Assembly (NCBI GenBank): GCA_025453925.1
Contig: JALOPK010000007.1
Span: 1 to 28,303 of the forward strand
DNA length: 28,303 nt
Source: Candidatus Eiseniibacteriota bacterium
GTDB lineage: Bacteria; JAFGKV01
Direction of reading: 5' to 3'
Positions 1 to 7,123 of this stretch are shown here, piece after piece; position 1 is the stretch's first letter, and every line of letters starts with the position of its first letter. The notes below the pieces were generated by a model. That model was given only the letters and a program-made list of their open reading frames with translations, did not search any database and was not told the origin of the DNA. The position numbers and the translations under genes are program-made.

Positions 1-201
1 GTGGGACTTCCGACGGAACGCGATTCCTTCGAGGCTGCGCGCGAGATCATCGGCAGCGATCTGTCGAATGTCATGCGCCTCCTTGAGGATCGATTCCGGA
101 AGACCCTCGCGGGAGGATTCGGTCCGTCACCGGCACCTGCAGCCCCGCAATGGCTCCCCGACCCGATCGTCGAACAGGAGCAGCCGCAGTCTTCCATATA
201 G
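1..201 (+). CDS. 3' end of an unidentified protein (partial)
   Basis: An open frame runs from the first base of the window to a TAG at 199-201, giving 66 residues. The GTG at position 1 may be an internal valine codon, so the gene probably begins upstream of the window. The visible part has a helical, charged stretch (about residues 8-36) followed by a proline- and alanine-rich tail ending in QPQSSI, which looks like a disordered C-terminus. I do not recognise a family. The stop codon lies inside the left arm of a long inverted repeat (195-232). That supports a genuine gene end there, because such hairpins often follow genes. The downstream gene on the same strand, adk, is over 650 bases away, so the two are unlikely to form a tight operon. 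Confidence 0.45.
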   Translation: MGLPTERDSFEAAREIIGSDLSNVMRLLEDRFRKTLAGGFGPSPAPAAPQWLPDPIVEQEQPQSSI

Positions 202-232
202 GACAGGTCCAATATGGGACAAGTCCTATATG
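195..232 (+). terminator. Two-tier hairpin overlapping the stop of the first gene
   Basis: CATATAGGAC (195-204) is matched by GTCCTATATG (223-232), a perfect 10-bp inverted repeat. Inside it GTCC (207-210) pairs with GGAC (217-220) around a 6-nt AATATG loop, with a small internal loop (AG/AA) between the two stems. The left arm includes the TAG stop at 199-201. No T-run follows the right arm, so it is not a textbook intrinsic terminator. It could be a factor-assisted terminator, a 3' end-protecting stem or a protein-binding palindrome. Confidence 0.5.
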
Positions 233-303
233 CCTTCGAGTCGGAGTCATCTTCGTGGGCGATGTGATCCGGCGGGACCGCCGCGTGCTTTGGCGGCGGG
301 CGT

Positions 304-333
304 GTCATGGCACAGAGCCCACGCGGCCATGAC
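304..333. repeat. 8-bp inverted repeat flanking 14 bases
   Basis: GTCATGGC at 304-311 is matched by GCCATGAC at 326-333. The right arm forms the start of the first 44-bp repeat copy (323-366). A second small inverted repeat, CCGCC (278-282) and GGCGG (292-296), lies just upstream. Both are modest in length for GC-rich DNA and could be part of a larger folded repeat unit. Confidence 0.4.
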
Positions 334-366
334 GGAGCATGGCCCTCCACCGCGAAGCATGGCCGG
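323..366. repeat. 44-bp diverged direct repeat, copy 1
   Basis: This 44-base segment matches 686-729 at 36 of 44 positions without gaps by my hand alignment. Both copies begin with GCGGCCATGACG and end with a GG-pyrimidine-CGG motif. Most differences are transitions. The two copies lie in the same orientation in the gap before adk. Confidence 0.6.
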
Positions 367-373
367 AGTCGCG

Positions 374-397
374 GGAGGGACACGTTCCGTTGTGTCC
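374..397. repeat. 24-bp repeat with hairpin, copy 1
   Basis: This segment matches 523-546 at 21 of 24 positions. It contains the inverted repeat GGACAC (378-383) and GTGTCC (392-397) around an 8-base loop. It begins 8 bases after the 44-bp repeat copy at 323-366, so the two are probably parts of one longer repeat unit of about 75 bases. Confidence 0.55.
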
Positions 398-421
398 TTC
401 ATTGTCGCCCCCTCAACCCTA

Positions 422-442
422 CCTTCTCCCGTGGGGAGAAGG
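422..442. repeat. Perfect 9-bp stem with GTG loop
   Basis: CCTTCTCCC (422-430) is complementary to GGGAGAAGG (434-442), with only GTG between. The surrounding text (CCCCTCAACCCTA before it, GGGGTG after) resembles a common class of short intergenic palindromes of GC-rich bacterial genomes, the kind whose translation gives 'LPTGEGR'-type peptides. I base that resemblance on memory, not on a search. It could also stop transcription weakly on either strand, but there is no T-run. Confidence 0.55.
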
Positions 443-522
443 GGTGTCTTCTCTGCCGGGTCCCGTTCGCGCGCGCGCAGTCGTGACGAAGCATCACCCT
501 TCAGGAACGGGTTTCTGTCTCT

Positions 523-546
523 GGAGGTACACGTTCCATCGTGTCC
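523..546. repeat. 24-bp repeat with hairpin, copy 2
   Basis: This is the second copy of the 374-397 segment (21 of 24 positions identical). The inverted repeat survives as ACAC (529-532) and GTGT (541-544). The bases just upstream (482-522) also resemble copy 1 of the 44-bp repeat, but with more changes and a different length, which suggests a more decayed copy of the same unit. Confidence 0.5.
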
Positions 547-685
547 GCCGTGTCGGCGCCCGGCAGGGTGTACGAGGGGCAGCCCTCGATGTTGGAGCGG
601 CGTGAGCCGCGAATCAAACGTCACGCAGCAGGTTCCTCCCGTTCCGCCTCCGAGCGCGGGAACGAGTCGTACAAGACCTACATCA

Positions 686-729
686 GCGGCCATGACGAGG
701 CATGGTCCTCCATCGTGAAGCTCGGTCGG
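686..729. repeat. 44-bp diverged direct repeat, copy 2
   Basis: This is the partner of 323-366 (36 of 44 positions identical). It is followed at 744-756 by CCGGCCCGTCTGT, which recurs exactly at 795-807. Confidence 0.6.
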
Positions 730-743
730 CCTCGGGGGAAGAA

Positions 744-807
744 CCGGCCCGTCTGTTCGCACTTTTCGTATGGCCCGTTACGTGCCAAGTTGACCCGGCC
801 CGTCTGT
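744..807. repeat. Exact 13-bp direct repeat pair before adk
   Basis: CCGGCCCGTCTGT occurs at 744-756 and again at 795-807, a spacing of 51 bases from start to start, about five helical turns. The second copy ends 50 bases before the adk start. A regulator-binding pair in the adk leader is possible, but repeat decay is just as likely. Confidence 0.45.
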
Positions 808-857
808 GCAGATGCATGGCGTGGTGAACGCTCCATCATGATTCGTTGGAGGAACCA

Positions 858-1412
858 ATGATCATCGTGTTCCTGGGACCGCCGGGTTCAGGGAAGGGGA
901 CTCAGGCGGCGCTCCTGGCGGTGCGGCGCAACTGGGCCCACCTGTCCACCGGCGAACTGCTCCGCGCCGCACGCACGGGCGGCACGCCGCTGGGCCAGAA
1001 GGTGGCGCAGTACCTCGACGCCGGCAGGCTCGTCCCCGACGAGCTGGTGACAGGGCTGGTCGTCGAACGGGTCAAGCCCGGCCCCGCGGGCGGGTACCTG
1101 CTGGACGGCTTCCCGAGAAACCTCGCGCAAGCGGCCGATCTGGATCAGTTGGCCCGCGCGGCCGGACATGTCGTTCAGGCCGTGGTGTTCTTCGACGTCC
1201 CCGAACCTGAGCTGATTCGCCGCCTGTCCGGCAGGGCACGGGCAGACGACGATCCCGATACCATCCGGAGACGCCTGCGGGTGTATGCCGAGGAAACCTC
1301 TCCCCTCGTGGACCACTATGCATCCCGCGACCTTCTCCGCCGTGTCGAGGGGCGGGGCGAGATCGACGCGATTCACCGCCGGGTGCTGACGGCCCTGGGA
1401 GAACGAGCGTAG
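858..1412 (+). CDS. adk: Adenylate kinase, short-LID form
   Basis: This gene encodes adenylate kinase, which interconverts ATP plus AMP and two ADP in the cytoplasm. The P-loop GPPGSGKG is at residues 7-14, the AMP-binding HLSTGELLR motif follows, DGFPRN is near residue 82, and an R-x-x-GR segment leads into DDDPDTIRRRL. At 184 residues it lacks the roughly 25-30 residue LID insertion and zinc cysteines of long-form enzymes, a known family variant. I chose the ATG at 858 because GGAGG lies at 848-852, five bases upstream. An in-frame TTG at 846 overlaps that ribosome site and is unlikely to be used. It is the only complete + strand gene and ends 9 bases from the oppositely oriented phosphodiesterase gene. 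It is not beside secY here, unlike in many bacteria. Confidence 0.95.
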   Translation: MIIVFLGPPGSGKGTQAALLAVRRNWAHLSTGELLRAARTGGTPLGQKVAQYLDAGRLVPDELVTGLVVERVKPGPAGGYLLDGFPRNLAQAADLDQLARAAGHVVQAVVFFDVPEPELIRRLSGRARADDDPDTIRRRLRVYAEETSPLVDHYASRDLLRRVEGRGEIDAIHRRVLTALGERA

Positions 1413-1421
1413 CGGAGCGCG

Positions 1422-3437
1422 TCAGCCCGCTGCCCTGCCCCGCACGGGGTTCAGGTCCCGAAGCACCCGGTACAGCTCCATCGGTGATGTGGCATGGACC
1501 ACCGGCGCCAGTTCGAGGGGAGAGATCATGAAGGGGTGATTCTGCGGGCCGCCCAGCCCGCCGTGAGACCCGCACTGGTGTTCGAAGGAGAAAACATTCG
1601 GGCCTTCGACGGCGCTGTTGACCACGATGTCGCCGCAGTGGGAGAACCCCGCCAGTCGGGCAAGCTGGCTCGCGGTGCGTTCCGGGTCGTCGAATGTGCG
1701 AAGTGGATCGTCGCCCTCCACGAGGCCCGACTCGACCTGACGGAGGCCGCCACGCCCCAGAATCAGCGGTCCCCGACGGACTGAACGCACGAGGACGAAC
1801 CCCACGCCGGGGTGGCCGAGCACGCCGGGAACCAACCCGGGATGGATTTCGTCGATATCCTCCAGGCACAGCGGGCGGCGACCTTCATGGAGATAGATGT
1901 GGGCGAGATTGCCCGAGCAGCAGACGACCACCCTGCCTTTGGCAGGATGCTCGGTCACGGGCTCCTCGATCCGCCGGGCGAGGTACAGACGCCCGCTTCG
2001 GATCGCGCGTTTCCGGGCCATTCCCAGCGTGGGAATCTCCTCCGATCGCCGCATCTCCTCCAGGAGCGCGTGGAGGTAGCGGGGAGGATCTGCGGTCACC
2101 TCGCCGACCGGGGATCCTCTGACCAATCCTTCCACCAGCCTCGTGAGCGTGATGCCATGGCGATCCGCAAAGCTCTGGCCCGGAGATTGCCCGTGATCGG
2201 AGAGCACCACCACCCGGTACGGGCGCGCGCCATGGCGGGCGACAACGTCGAGAAGTCGCCCGATCTGCCGGTCGATGGCGGAGAGGACACCCATCGCGTC
2301 CGTTGATGCGGGGCCGCGCTCATGGGCAACGACGTCATAGCCGATGTAGGAGACATACACGGCCGGCACGCCGCGGATAATGTCTCTGACGACAAGGAAG
2401 GTGCTGAGGTCTCTGAGCACCACGGTGGAGATGGCCCGCTGCAGAGGATAGAGCGCCCCATGACCACGGGATGCGCGGCGGTCACGGACCGTCCGCACGG
2501 TCGATCGAACTCCCAGCACCACCAGCTCCCAGAGGACCAGGATGAGCGCGCGGGTGAGGCAATAGGAGTCACTGAAGAACTGAAGAACCTCGCCGGATCG
2601 CGGCACCCCCCCGCTCAGCCTACTCAGCGTCAGGGCGGCGGTGTCCGCGTCCCCTGACAGCAAGTTGTTGACGCTCGATCCACCGAGGAGGAGACCATGC
2701 CCCTTGGACAGACGCGCCTCCAATTCGCTTGCGTCCCGGGCGTTCCCGGAGACGACCACGACGCCGCGCTCGCGCTCATACCATCGGAACGCGGGGATGT
2801 CATCGTTGTTGCCGTACATGATGCCCGCCTGAGACGACGACGTCTGGGAGGGCACCCCGCAATTCCATTCGGTGAGGACGTGACCACCGCCGCGAACGAG
2901 GGAGTCAAGGGCGGGGATCCATCGCCGCGTGAGGGCATGCTGCAGGTAGGTGTAGGCGAGTCCGTCAATCTCGATGACGAGGAGTCCGGGCGAGGCATCG
3001 GTCGGCCCCACGGCGCCCCGCACCAGACGCCGGATCACCCGCCGGTAGAACCGATCCTCCTCGTCAATGGACACGATGGTGCTGACAACGGCGTTCACGA
3101 CAGCAAGGACACCCGCCCCCACCACCACGGCATGCGGCCCCGACAAGTCGAGAAACCCCAGCCCGTCGAATACCATGAGAAGCAGGCAGTTCAACGCGGT
3201 GGTAACCGTGGCGAAGCCGAGAATCCCCATGGGCACCGTCGCCGCGATCATGAGCGGACGCATGGCCGCATTGGCCAGGCCCAGCCACAGCGCCGGAAGC
3301 AGCACGGCGCCCGGCCACTGTCCCCGGGCGCCAAACCCGAGACCGGGAAGATGGCTGACCAGCAGCAGGACGGTGGATGCCTCGGTGGCCAGCAGAAGCA
3401 GTGCCTGCCACGCCCGGGCCGTGATGCGCCGCGTCAA
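1422..3437 (-). CDS. Membrane protein: holin-like N-terminus fused to type I phosphodiesterase/alkaline phosphatase-superfamily domain
   Basis: The protein has about 671 residues. The N-terminal 125 residues hold roughly four hydrophobic segments and resemble the 'phage holin family/4TMS' membrane domain. The rest is an alkaline phosphatase-superfamily hydrolase of the nucleotide pyrophosphatase/phosphodiesterase type. Metal-site motifs are visible: EIDGL (156-160), the nucleophile region GVPSQTSSSQAG (194-205), YIGYDVVAHE, VVLSDHGQS, and a C-terminal GSHGGLGGPQNHPF. The substrate is unknown; a phosphoester or lipid head group at the membrane is plausible. I placed the start at the TTG at 3437. 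The frame extends upstream to 3557 but there overlaps the preceding gene and is Arg-rich, unlike real protein. A start at 3530 (ATG) cannot be excluded. It converges with adk. I recall similar fusions in actinobacteria, which needs checking. Confidence 0.85.
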   Translation of the reverse strand: MTRRITARAWQALLLLATEASTVLLLVSHLPGLGFGARGQWPGAVLLPALWLGLANAAMRPLMIAATVPMGILGFATVTTALNCLLLMVFDGLGFLDLSGPHAVVVGAGVLAVVNAVVSTIVSIDEEDRFYRRVIRRLVRGAVGPTDASPGLLVIEIDGLAYTYLQHALTRRWIPALDSLVRGGGHVLTEWNCGVPSQTSSSQAGIMYGNNDDIPAFRWYERERGVVVVSGNARDASELEARLSKGHGLLLGGSSVNNLLSGDADTAALTLSRLSGGVPRSGEVLQFFSDSYCLTRALILVLWELVVLGVRSTVRTVRDRRASRGHGALYPLQRAISTVVLRDLSTFLVVRDIIRGVPAVYVSYIGYDVVAHERGPASTDAMGVLSAIDRQIGRLLDVVARHGARPYRVVVLSDHGQSPGQSFADRHGITLTRLVEGLVRGSPVGEVTADPPRYLHALLEEMRRSEEIPTLGMARKRAIRSGRLYLARRIEEPVTEHPAKGRVVVCCSGNLAHIYLHEGRRPLCLEDIDEIHPGLVPGVLGHPGVGFVLVRSVRRGPLILGRGGLRQVESGLVEGDDPLRTFDDPERTASQLARLAGFSHCGDIVVNSAVEGPNVFSFEHQCGSHGGLGGPQNHPFMISPLELAPVVHATSPMELYRVLRDLNPVRGRAAG

Positions 3438-3483
3438 CGCGTCATCCCCCCATCCGCATCTCTCCCGTGGCTCCCGGCAGCAT

Positions 3484-4347
3484 CTACGCCTCGATGCGCG
3501 TCTCCTCGCACGGTCTGAGAATCCGCACATCCGCCAGCGGCGCGAGGGAGGCCGCATGACGGGCGAACTCAGTGGGCGGCTCGGTGAGAAACCCGGCAGC
3601 CCTCACTCCCAAAGGCTTCAGCGTACCCCAGTGGATTGGCACCGCCACCTTGGCGCCCACCAGCGAAAGCGCGTGAGCCGCCGTACGGGGCGTCAGGTGA
3701 TGCCGGCCCAGGTGAGGCCCGTAGCCCCATACCGGCAGGAGCGCCACATCGGGGTGATGGGTCGCGCCCACCTCGGCAAAGCCGTCGAAGAAACCCGTGT
3801 CGCCGGCGAAATAGACACTGGCGTCACCTCTGACCACATACCCCTGTGCCGCGGCCTCGACACCAAGGGAACGCCTGCCGCCGTGCATAGCGGCCACGGG
3901 CGTGATGACCACTTCACCTGCGCGGAGCGACTGTCCGACCCCGAGCTCCACCACCACCTGGGGTATGCGTCTCGCCAGGTAGTGCCCCGCGCCCGGCGGC
4001 ACCACCACCGTCGAGCCGGCCGGGAGCATGCGCAACGACGGTATGTCCAGATGATCCTGATGAAGGTGACTGATGAGTGCAGTGAGATGCTGGCCCGTGT
4101 AGTCAGCGCCGAAGGTCGGGAGATCGCCATGCCTGCGGATGTGGAACAGCCGCAGGCGGAGGAAGGGATCAGTCACGATCTCCTGCTGGCCATACCGGAG
4201 CAGCACCGTGGCATGCCCCATCCATCGTACCGTCACGCCCCGCGCAGGAACCGGCGGCAAGGGTTCCCCCGTTCCCCGGGCGGAGAGGCGATTCGTGGCG
4301 GCCGGCGCATCCCGGGGAGCGGGAGCACCATGCGACTCAGCCCTCAT
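3484..4347 (-). CDS. Metallo-beta-lactamase-fold hydrolase, UlaG/NAPE-PLD-like
   Basis: This is a 287-residue metal-dependent hydrolase. The H-x-H-x-D-H metal motif is in SHLHQDH (residues 93-99), with further ligands His155 (AAMHGG), Asp183 (AGDTGF) and His239 (PIHWGT). The early RWMGHATVLLRY segment and late PIHWGT segment are typical of the UlaG / N-acyl-phosphatidylethanolamine phospholipase D-like branch, not of beta-lactamases. There is no signal peptide, and the first 35 residues are Pro/Ala-rich and probably disordered. The ATG at 4347 has AGGAGGGG (4356-4363) eight bases upstream. It follows cutA by 21 bases and precedes the phosphodiesterase, so co-transcription is likely. The substrate is not predictable; a membrane-lipid phosphodiester is one option given the neighbour. 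Confidence 0.9.
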   Translation of the reverse strand: MRAESHGAPAPRDAPAATNRLSARGTGEPLPPVPARGVTVRWMGHATVLLRYGQQEIVTDPFLRLRLFHIRRHGDLPTFGADYTGQHLTALISHLHQDHLDIPSLRMLPAGSTVVVPPGAGHYLARRIPQVVVELGVGQSLRAGEVVITPVAAMHGGRRSLGVEAAAQGYVVRGDASVYFAGDTGFFDGFAEVGATHHPDVALLPVWGYGPHLGRHHLTPRTAAHALSLVGAKVAVPIHWGTLKPLGVRAAGFLTEPPTEFARHAASLAPLADVRILRPCEETRIEA

Positions 4348-4368
4348 GGGTGTGGCCCCTCCTGCCGA

Positions 4369-4716
4369 TCATGCGCGCGGGGCCACGACATCACGGATCC
4401 AGGACAGGTAGGTCTCATCTCCTTCGAGGATGGGCAGAGCGATGATCTCCGGCACGTCGTAGCTGTGTGCGGCGCGCACTTCACGGCGAATGCTCTCGAA
4501 CAGCCGGCGGACGCTCTTCATGATCAGGAGACACTCCTCGGCCCTGTCCAGGGAACCATTCCACCAGAAGCGGGAGGACACCCCAGGCACCCTGTTGGCG
4601 CAAGCCACAAGGCGCTTTTCGAGCAAGCCGGAGGCGATCCGATCCGCCTCCTCCGGACCCGAGGCGGTCACGAGGATCATGATGCCGTCATCCATCGCGG
4701 ATACCCCGTGTTCCAT
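4369..4716 (-). CDS. cutA: CutA divalent-cation tolerance protein
   Basis: CutA is a small trimeric cytoplasmic protein of ferredoxin-like fold, linked to copper and divalent-metal tolerance, with its exact role unsettled. The family motifs are clear: VTASGPEEADRIASGLLEKRLVACANRVPG, then FWWNGSLDRAEECLLIMKS, then HSYDVPEIIALPI and a C-terminal YLSWI. The length is 115 residues, normal for the family. The ATG at 4716 overlaps the stop of the preceding peptidase gene as TGATG and has GGGGAGG (4721-4727) four bases upstream, which indicates translational coupling. A second in-frame ATG at 4695 gives a core of 108 residues and is an alternative start. Confidence 0.95.
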   Translation of the reverse strand: MEHGVSAMDDGIMILVTASGPEEADRIASGLLEKRLVACANRVPGVSSRFWWNGSLDRAEECLLIMKSVRRLFESIRREVRAAHSYDVPEIIALPILEGDETYLSWIRDVVAPRA

Positions 4717-5573
4717 CACGCCTCCCCGCGGGCGGCGAGGGGCTCCTGGGTATCGAGGTTCGGGACCCGGTCTCCGTGACGGAGAATGGAGATCTCCGCG
4801 CCGGTGACCGACACGATGTCGCGGGACGGAGTGTTCTGCCATGACGCGTATCCTGTCCGCCCCAGCCGCACCACGGCGACTCCCCCCTGCCCCACCACTT
4901 CTCCATCGCCGTCAGGCGAGAGCACCAGCGCGGTGTTCTCATCCACCCCGACGCCGCACGCCTCCGGGTCGCCGAGAGCGGCCAGGGCCTCGATGAGGCG
5001 CCCCAGCCGGCCTCGTTGGGAGAAATGCTGGTCAATGACCAGACTCGTGAATCCAAGGCCCTCGGCCAACCGCACGACGCCTTTGCGCGGCCACAGCTCC
5101 GATTCGCCGCGAGCGATCATGTCGAGACTCAGCGCCGCGGCGCCGGCGCTGGTTCCCCCCACCACCAGACCATCGCCCTGATGCCGAGCGAGAAGCCGGT
5201 GGTGAGCGGACGTTCCCCGCAGGATGTTCGCCAGTCTCGATTGGTCCCCTCCCGCGAAGTACACCAGATCGGCCTGGTCCACTGCCTGAAGGAAATCAGG
5301 GTGGCCGGCATCTTCCGGCGTGTCGAGGCGAGGGGTCAGCACGACACGCGCACCCAGTTCCAAGAAGGCCGCACGGTAGGTCTGAGCATAGCGCGTGGGC
5401 GACGGCGACGCAGCGTCCACGACGACGACCGCAGGGCTGCCGGCCCGGCACAGGCCGACGAGGCGCTGGAGGATCAGGCCCTCGGAGGAACGTTCCTCGG
5501 CGCCGCCCACGACCACAAGGCTTCCCGTCGAGATTGCAGCCGGACTGGACCGCCGCCAGGCCATCAGGCGCAC
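4716..5573 (-). CDS. Cyanophycinase-like serine peptidase (family S51)
   Basis: The protein has 285 residues. The nucleophile elbow GGTSAGA is at residues 139-145 (Ser142). The cyanophycinase-type motifs DQHF (181-184) followed by RGRLGRL, and GVDENTA (209-215), are both present. Cyanophycinases cleave the Asp-Arg polymer cyanophycin to dipeptides; other S51 members are dipeptidase E or isoaspartyl dipeptidases. The three motifs favour the cyanophycinase branch. No signal peptide is evident, which suggests the intracellular type. The GTG start at 5573 is chosen because AAGGAG (5581-5586) lies seven bases upstream; an ATG three codons later is the alternative. No cyanophycin synthetase (cphA) is in the window, so the real substrate is open. 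Confidence 0.88.
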   Translation of the reverse strand: MRLMAWRRSSPAAISTGSLVVVGGAEERSSEGLILQRLVGLCRAGSPAVVVVDAASPSPTRYAQTYRAAFLELGARVVLTPRLDTPEDAGHPDFLQAVDQADLVYFAGGDQSRLANILRGTSAHHRLLARHQGDGLVVGGTSAGAAALSLDMIARGESELWPRKGVVRLAEGLGFTSLVIDQHFSQRGRLGRLIEALAALGDPEACGVGVDENTALVLSPDGDGEVVGQGGVAVVRLGRTGYASWQNTPSRDIVSVTGAEISILRHGDRVPNLDTQEPLAARGEA

Positions 5574-5671
5574 GGAATCACTCCTTCCGGGAATCGCGGA
5601 GCTCTGCCGGCCCGACGCGTTGGGCGTCGGCAGCCTCCGGACGCCCTCGGGATGCCGTCCGCCGCCGGCAT

Positions 5672-7030
5672 CTACGGAAGATCCTGGATCTCCGGGAATC
5701 GTGACAGAATCCCGCGGAAGAGCTCCCGGATTTCGCGCAGGCGTTCCGGCGTCTTGGCCTCGAACCTGACCACGAGAATGGGCTGTGTGTTGGAGGCGCG
5801 CACGAGCCCCCATCCGTCGCCGAACTGCACCCGCACGCCGTCCACGTCGATGACGGAGTATCCGTCCGAGAAGTGTCGTTTGACCTCGTCTACGATCCGG
5901 AACTTGTCTTCGTCCGTGCACGTCAACCGCAACTCAGGGGTACTGGGATACTCGGGGATGCGCGACATGCGCGCGCTGAATGGTTCGTCATGATCGGCGA
6001 TCGCCTCCAACAGGCGCAAGGCCGCGAACATGCCGTCATCGTACCCGAAGTAGGTGTCGGCGAAGTACATGTGCCCGCTCATCTCGCCCGCCAGCAGCGC
6101 GCCCACCTCCTCCATCTTGCTCTTGATATGCGGATAACCGGTCTTCCAGATGACCGGTGAGCCGCCGAGACGAGCCACTTCATCGATGAGCGCCTGGGAG
6201 CACTTGGTGTCGAACACCACGGGGGAAGGCCTCGACGGGAGGATGCCCTGGGCATAGAGGGCCAGCAGACGGTCGCCCCAGACCATCTTGCCGTGTTCGT
6301 CGACCGCGCCAATACGGTCGCCGTCGCCGTCGAGGCCGATGCCCAGTTCTGCGCCTGTTTCCCGCACCTTCTCCGCGAGGCCGGCCATGTGCTCTTCGAC
6401 GGTCGGGTCCGGCAGGTGGTGCGGGAACCTCCCGTCGGACTCACAATACAGGGGGATCACGTCGGCGCCGGCTTTCCCAAGGAGCAGGGGAGCGATGTCG
6501 GACGTGGTGCCGTTCCCGGCGTCGAGGACGACTCGAACCGGGCGTCGAAGGCTCACCAGCGAGGGAACCTCGGCCAGGTAGCGCGAGGCGACATCGAGCT
6601 GCCGCGCCGTCCCCGATCCGCGGGAGAACGCGCCGGACTCGGCCAGGACCCGCAGCTTCTGGAGGTGCGGGCCATACAGGATCTGGGTCGCGGTGCGCAG
6701 CTTGCAACCGTTGTATTCGACGGGATTGTGACTGGCCGTGACCATGATCCCCGCCTCGTGGCCCATGCGGGCCACCGCGTAATACATCACCGGCGTCGGG
6801 ACTTGCCCGGCATCGAACACATCAACCCCGGTGGAGATGATGCCCTCGATGAGCGCAGCGGAGTACGCGGGGGAACTGAGCCTGTTGTCGCGGGCGACCA
6901 CCGTGCTCCGGGGGCCAAGCGTGAGGAGGTAGGTCCCGATGGCTTTGCCGAGCGTGACGAACACATCGTGGGAGAGATCGATGTCAACGAGGCCCCTGAT
7001 GTCATACTCCCGGAAAATCTGTGGATTCAT
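5672..7030 (-). CDS. Phosphomannomutase/phosphoglucomutase
   Basis: This is a 452-residue alpha-D-phosphohexomutase, which moves a phosphate between C6 and C1 of glucose or mannose via a phosphoserine. The active-site serine is in TASHNP (Ser100), the metal-binding loop is DGDGDR (234-239), the sugar-specificity loop is GEMSGH (315-320), and the C-terminal phosphate-binding loop is RASNTQP (411-417). The N-terminus FREYDIRG is typical of the PMM/PGM (AlgC-like) branch, not of GlmM. The ATG at 7030 has a strong GGAGGA just upstream. It probably supplies sugar phosphates for surface polysaccharide. A 98-base gap separates it from the peptidase gene downstream. Confidence 0.93.
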   Translation of the reverse strand: MNPQIFREYDIRGLVDIDLSHDVFVTLGKAIGTYLLTLGPRSTVVARDNRLSSPAYSAALIEGIISTGVDVFDAGQVPTPVMYYAVARMGHEAGIMVTASHNPVEYNGCKLRTATQILYGPHLQKLRVLAESGAFSRGSGTARQLDVASRYLAEVPSLVSLRRPVRVVLDAGNGTTSDIAPLLLGKAGADVIPLYCESDGRFPHHLPDPTVEEHMAGLAEKVRETGAELGIGLDGDGDRIGAVDEHGKMVWGDRLLALYAQGILPSRPSPVVFDTKCSQALIDEVARLGGSPVIWKTGYPHIKSKMEEVGALLAGEMSGHMYFADTYFGYDDGMFAALRLLEAIADHDEPFSARMSRIPEYPSTPELRLTCTDEDKFRIVDEVKRHFSDGYSVIDVDGVRVQFGDGWGLVRASNTQPILVVRFEAKTPERLREIRELFRGILSRFPEIQDLP

Positions 7031-7069
7031 GCATTCCTCCGGACTGGGTGGGGGCGCGAGTGCACGACG

Positions 7070-7099
7070 GCGGGAGTGCGGCACACGCCGTACTCCCGC
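7070..7099 (-). terminator. Strong hairpin after the TPR gene
   Basis: The arms at 7070-7082 and 7087-7099 pair around a 4-base loop, with 12 Watson-Crick pairs and one C-A mismatch in the minus-strand transcript (G-U on the other strand). It starts 24 bases after the TPR stop codon. No T-run follows, so it may stabilise or attenuate the message instead of acting as a classical terminator. It lies in the 93-base gap before the phosphomannomutase gene. Confidence 0.5.
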
Positions 7100-7123
7100 A
7101 AGATCATGGAAGCCGGAACGGGA

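Larger units (their letters stand above)
202..857. other. Long non-coding, repeat-rich gap before adk
   Basis: About 650 bases lie between the first gene's stop and the adk start. Open frames exist on both strands (for example a minus-strand frame at 247-762), but their translations are Arg/Pro/Gly-rich and consist of diverged copies of the same short repeats. No Shine-Dalgarno and start pair or protein family is visible. The stretch holds several hairpins, two approximately 44-bp direct repeat copies, two 24-bp repeat copies and one 13-bp direct repeat, listed separately. The adk promoter should lie in it, but I see no convincing -35/-10 pair. Confidence 0.7.

Noticed and set aside
247-762. 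Minus-strand 171-residue open frame in the gap before adk
   Set aside because: Its translation is Arg/Pro/Gly-rich and is made of the diverged repeat copies. There is no convincing ribosome site or family match.
846-857. TTG at 846 as the adk start
   Set aside because: It overlaps the GGAGG at 848-852 that serves the ATG at 858; the enzyme normally begins just before the P-loop.
202-857. A possible tRNA, CRISPR array or IS end in the gap before adk
   Set aside because: No cloverleaf, no regular repeat-spacer pattern and no transposase fragment is visible.
3067-4779. 570-residue + strand open frame
   Set aside because: It lies opposite the phosphodiesterase, MBL-fold and cutA genes and is a shadow of their GC-rich codons, with no motif.
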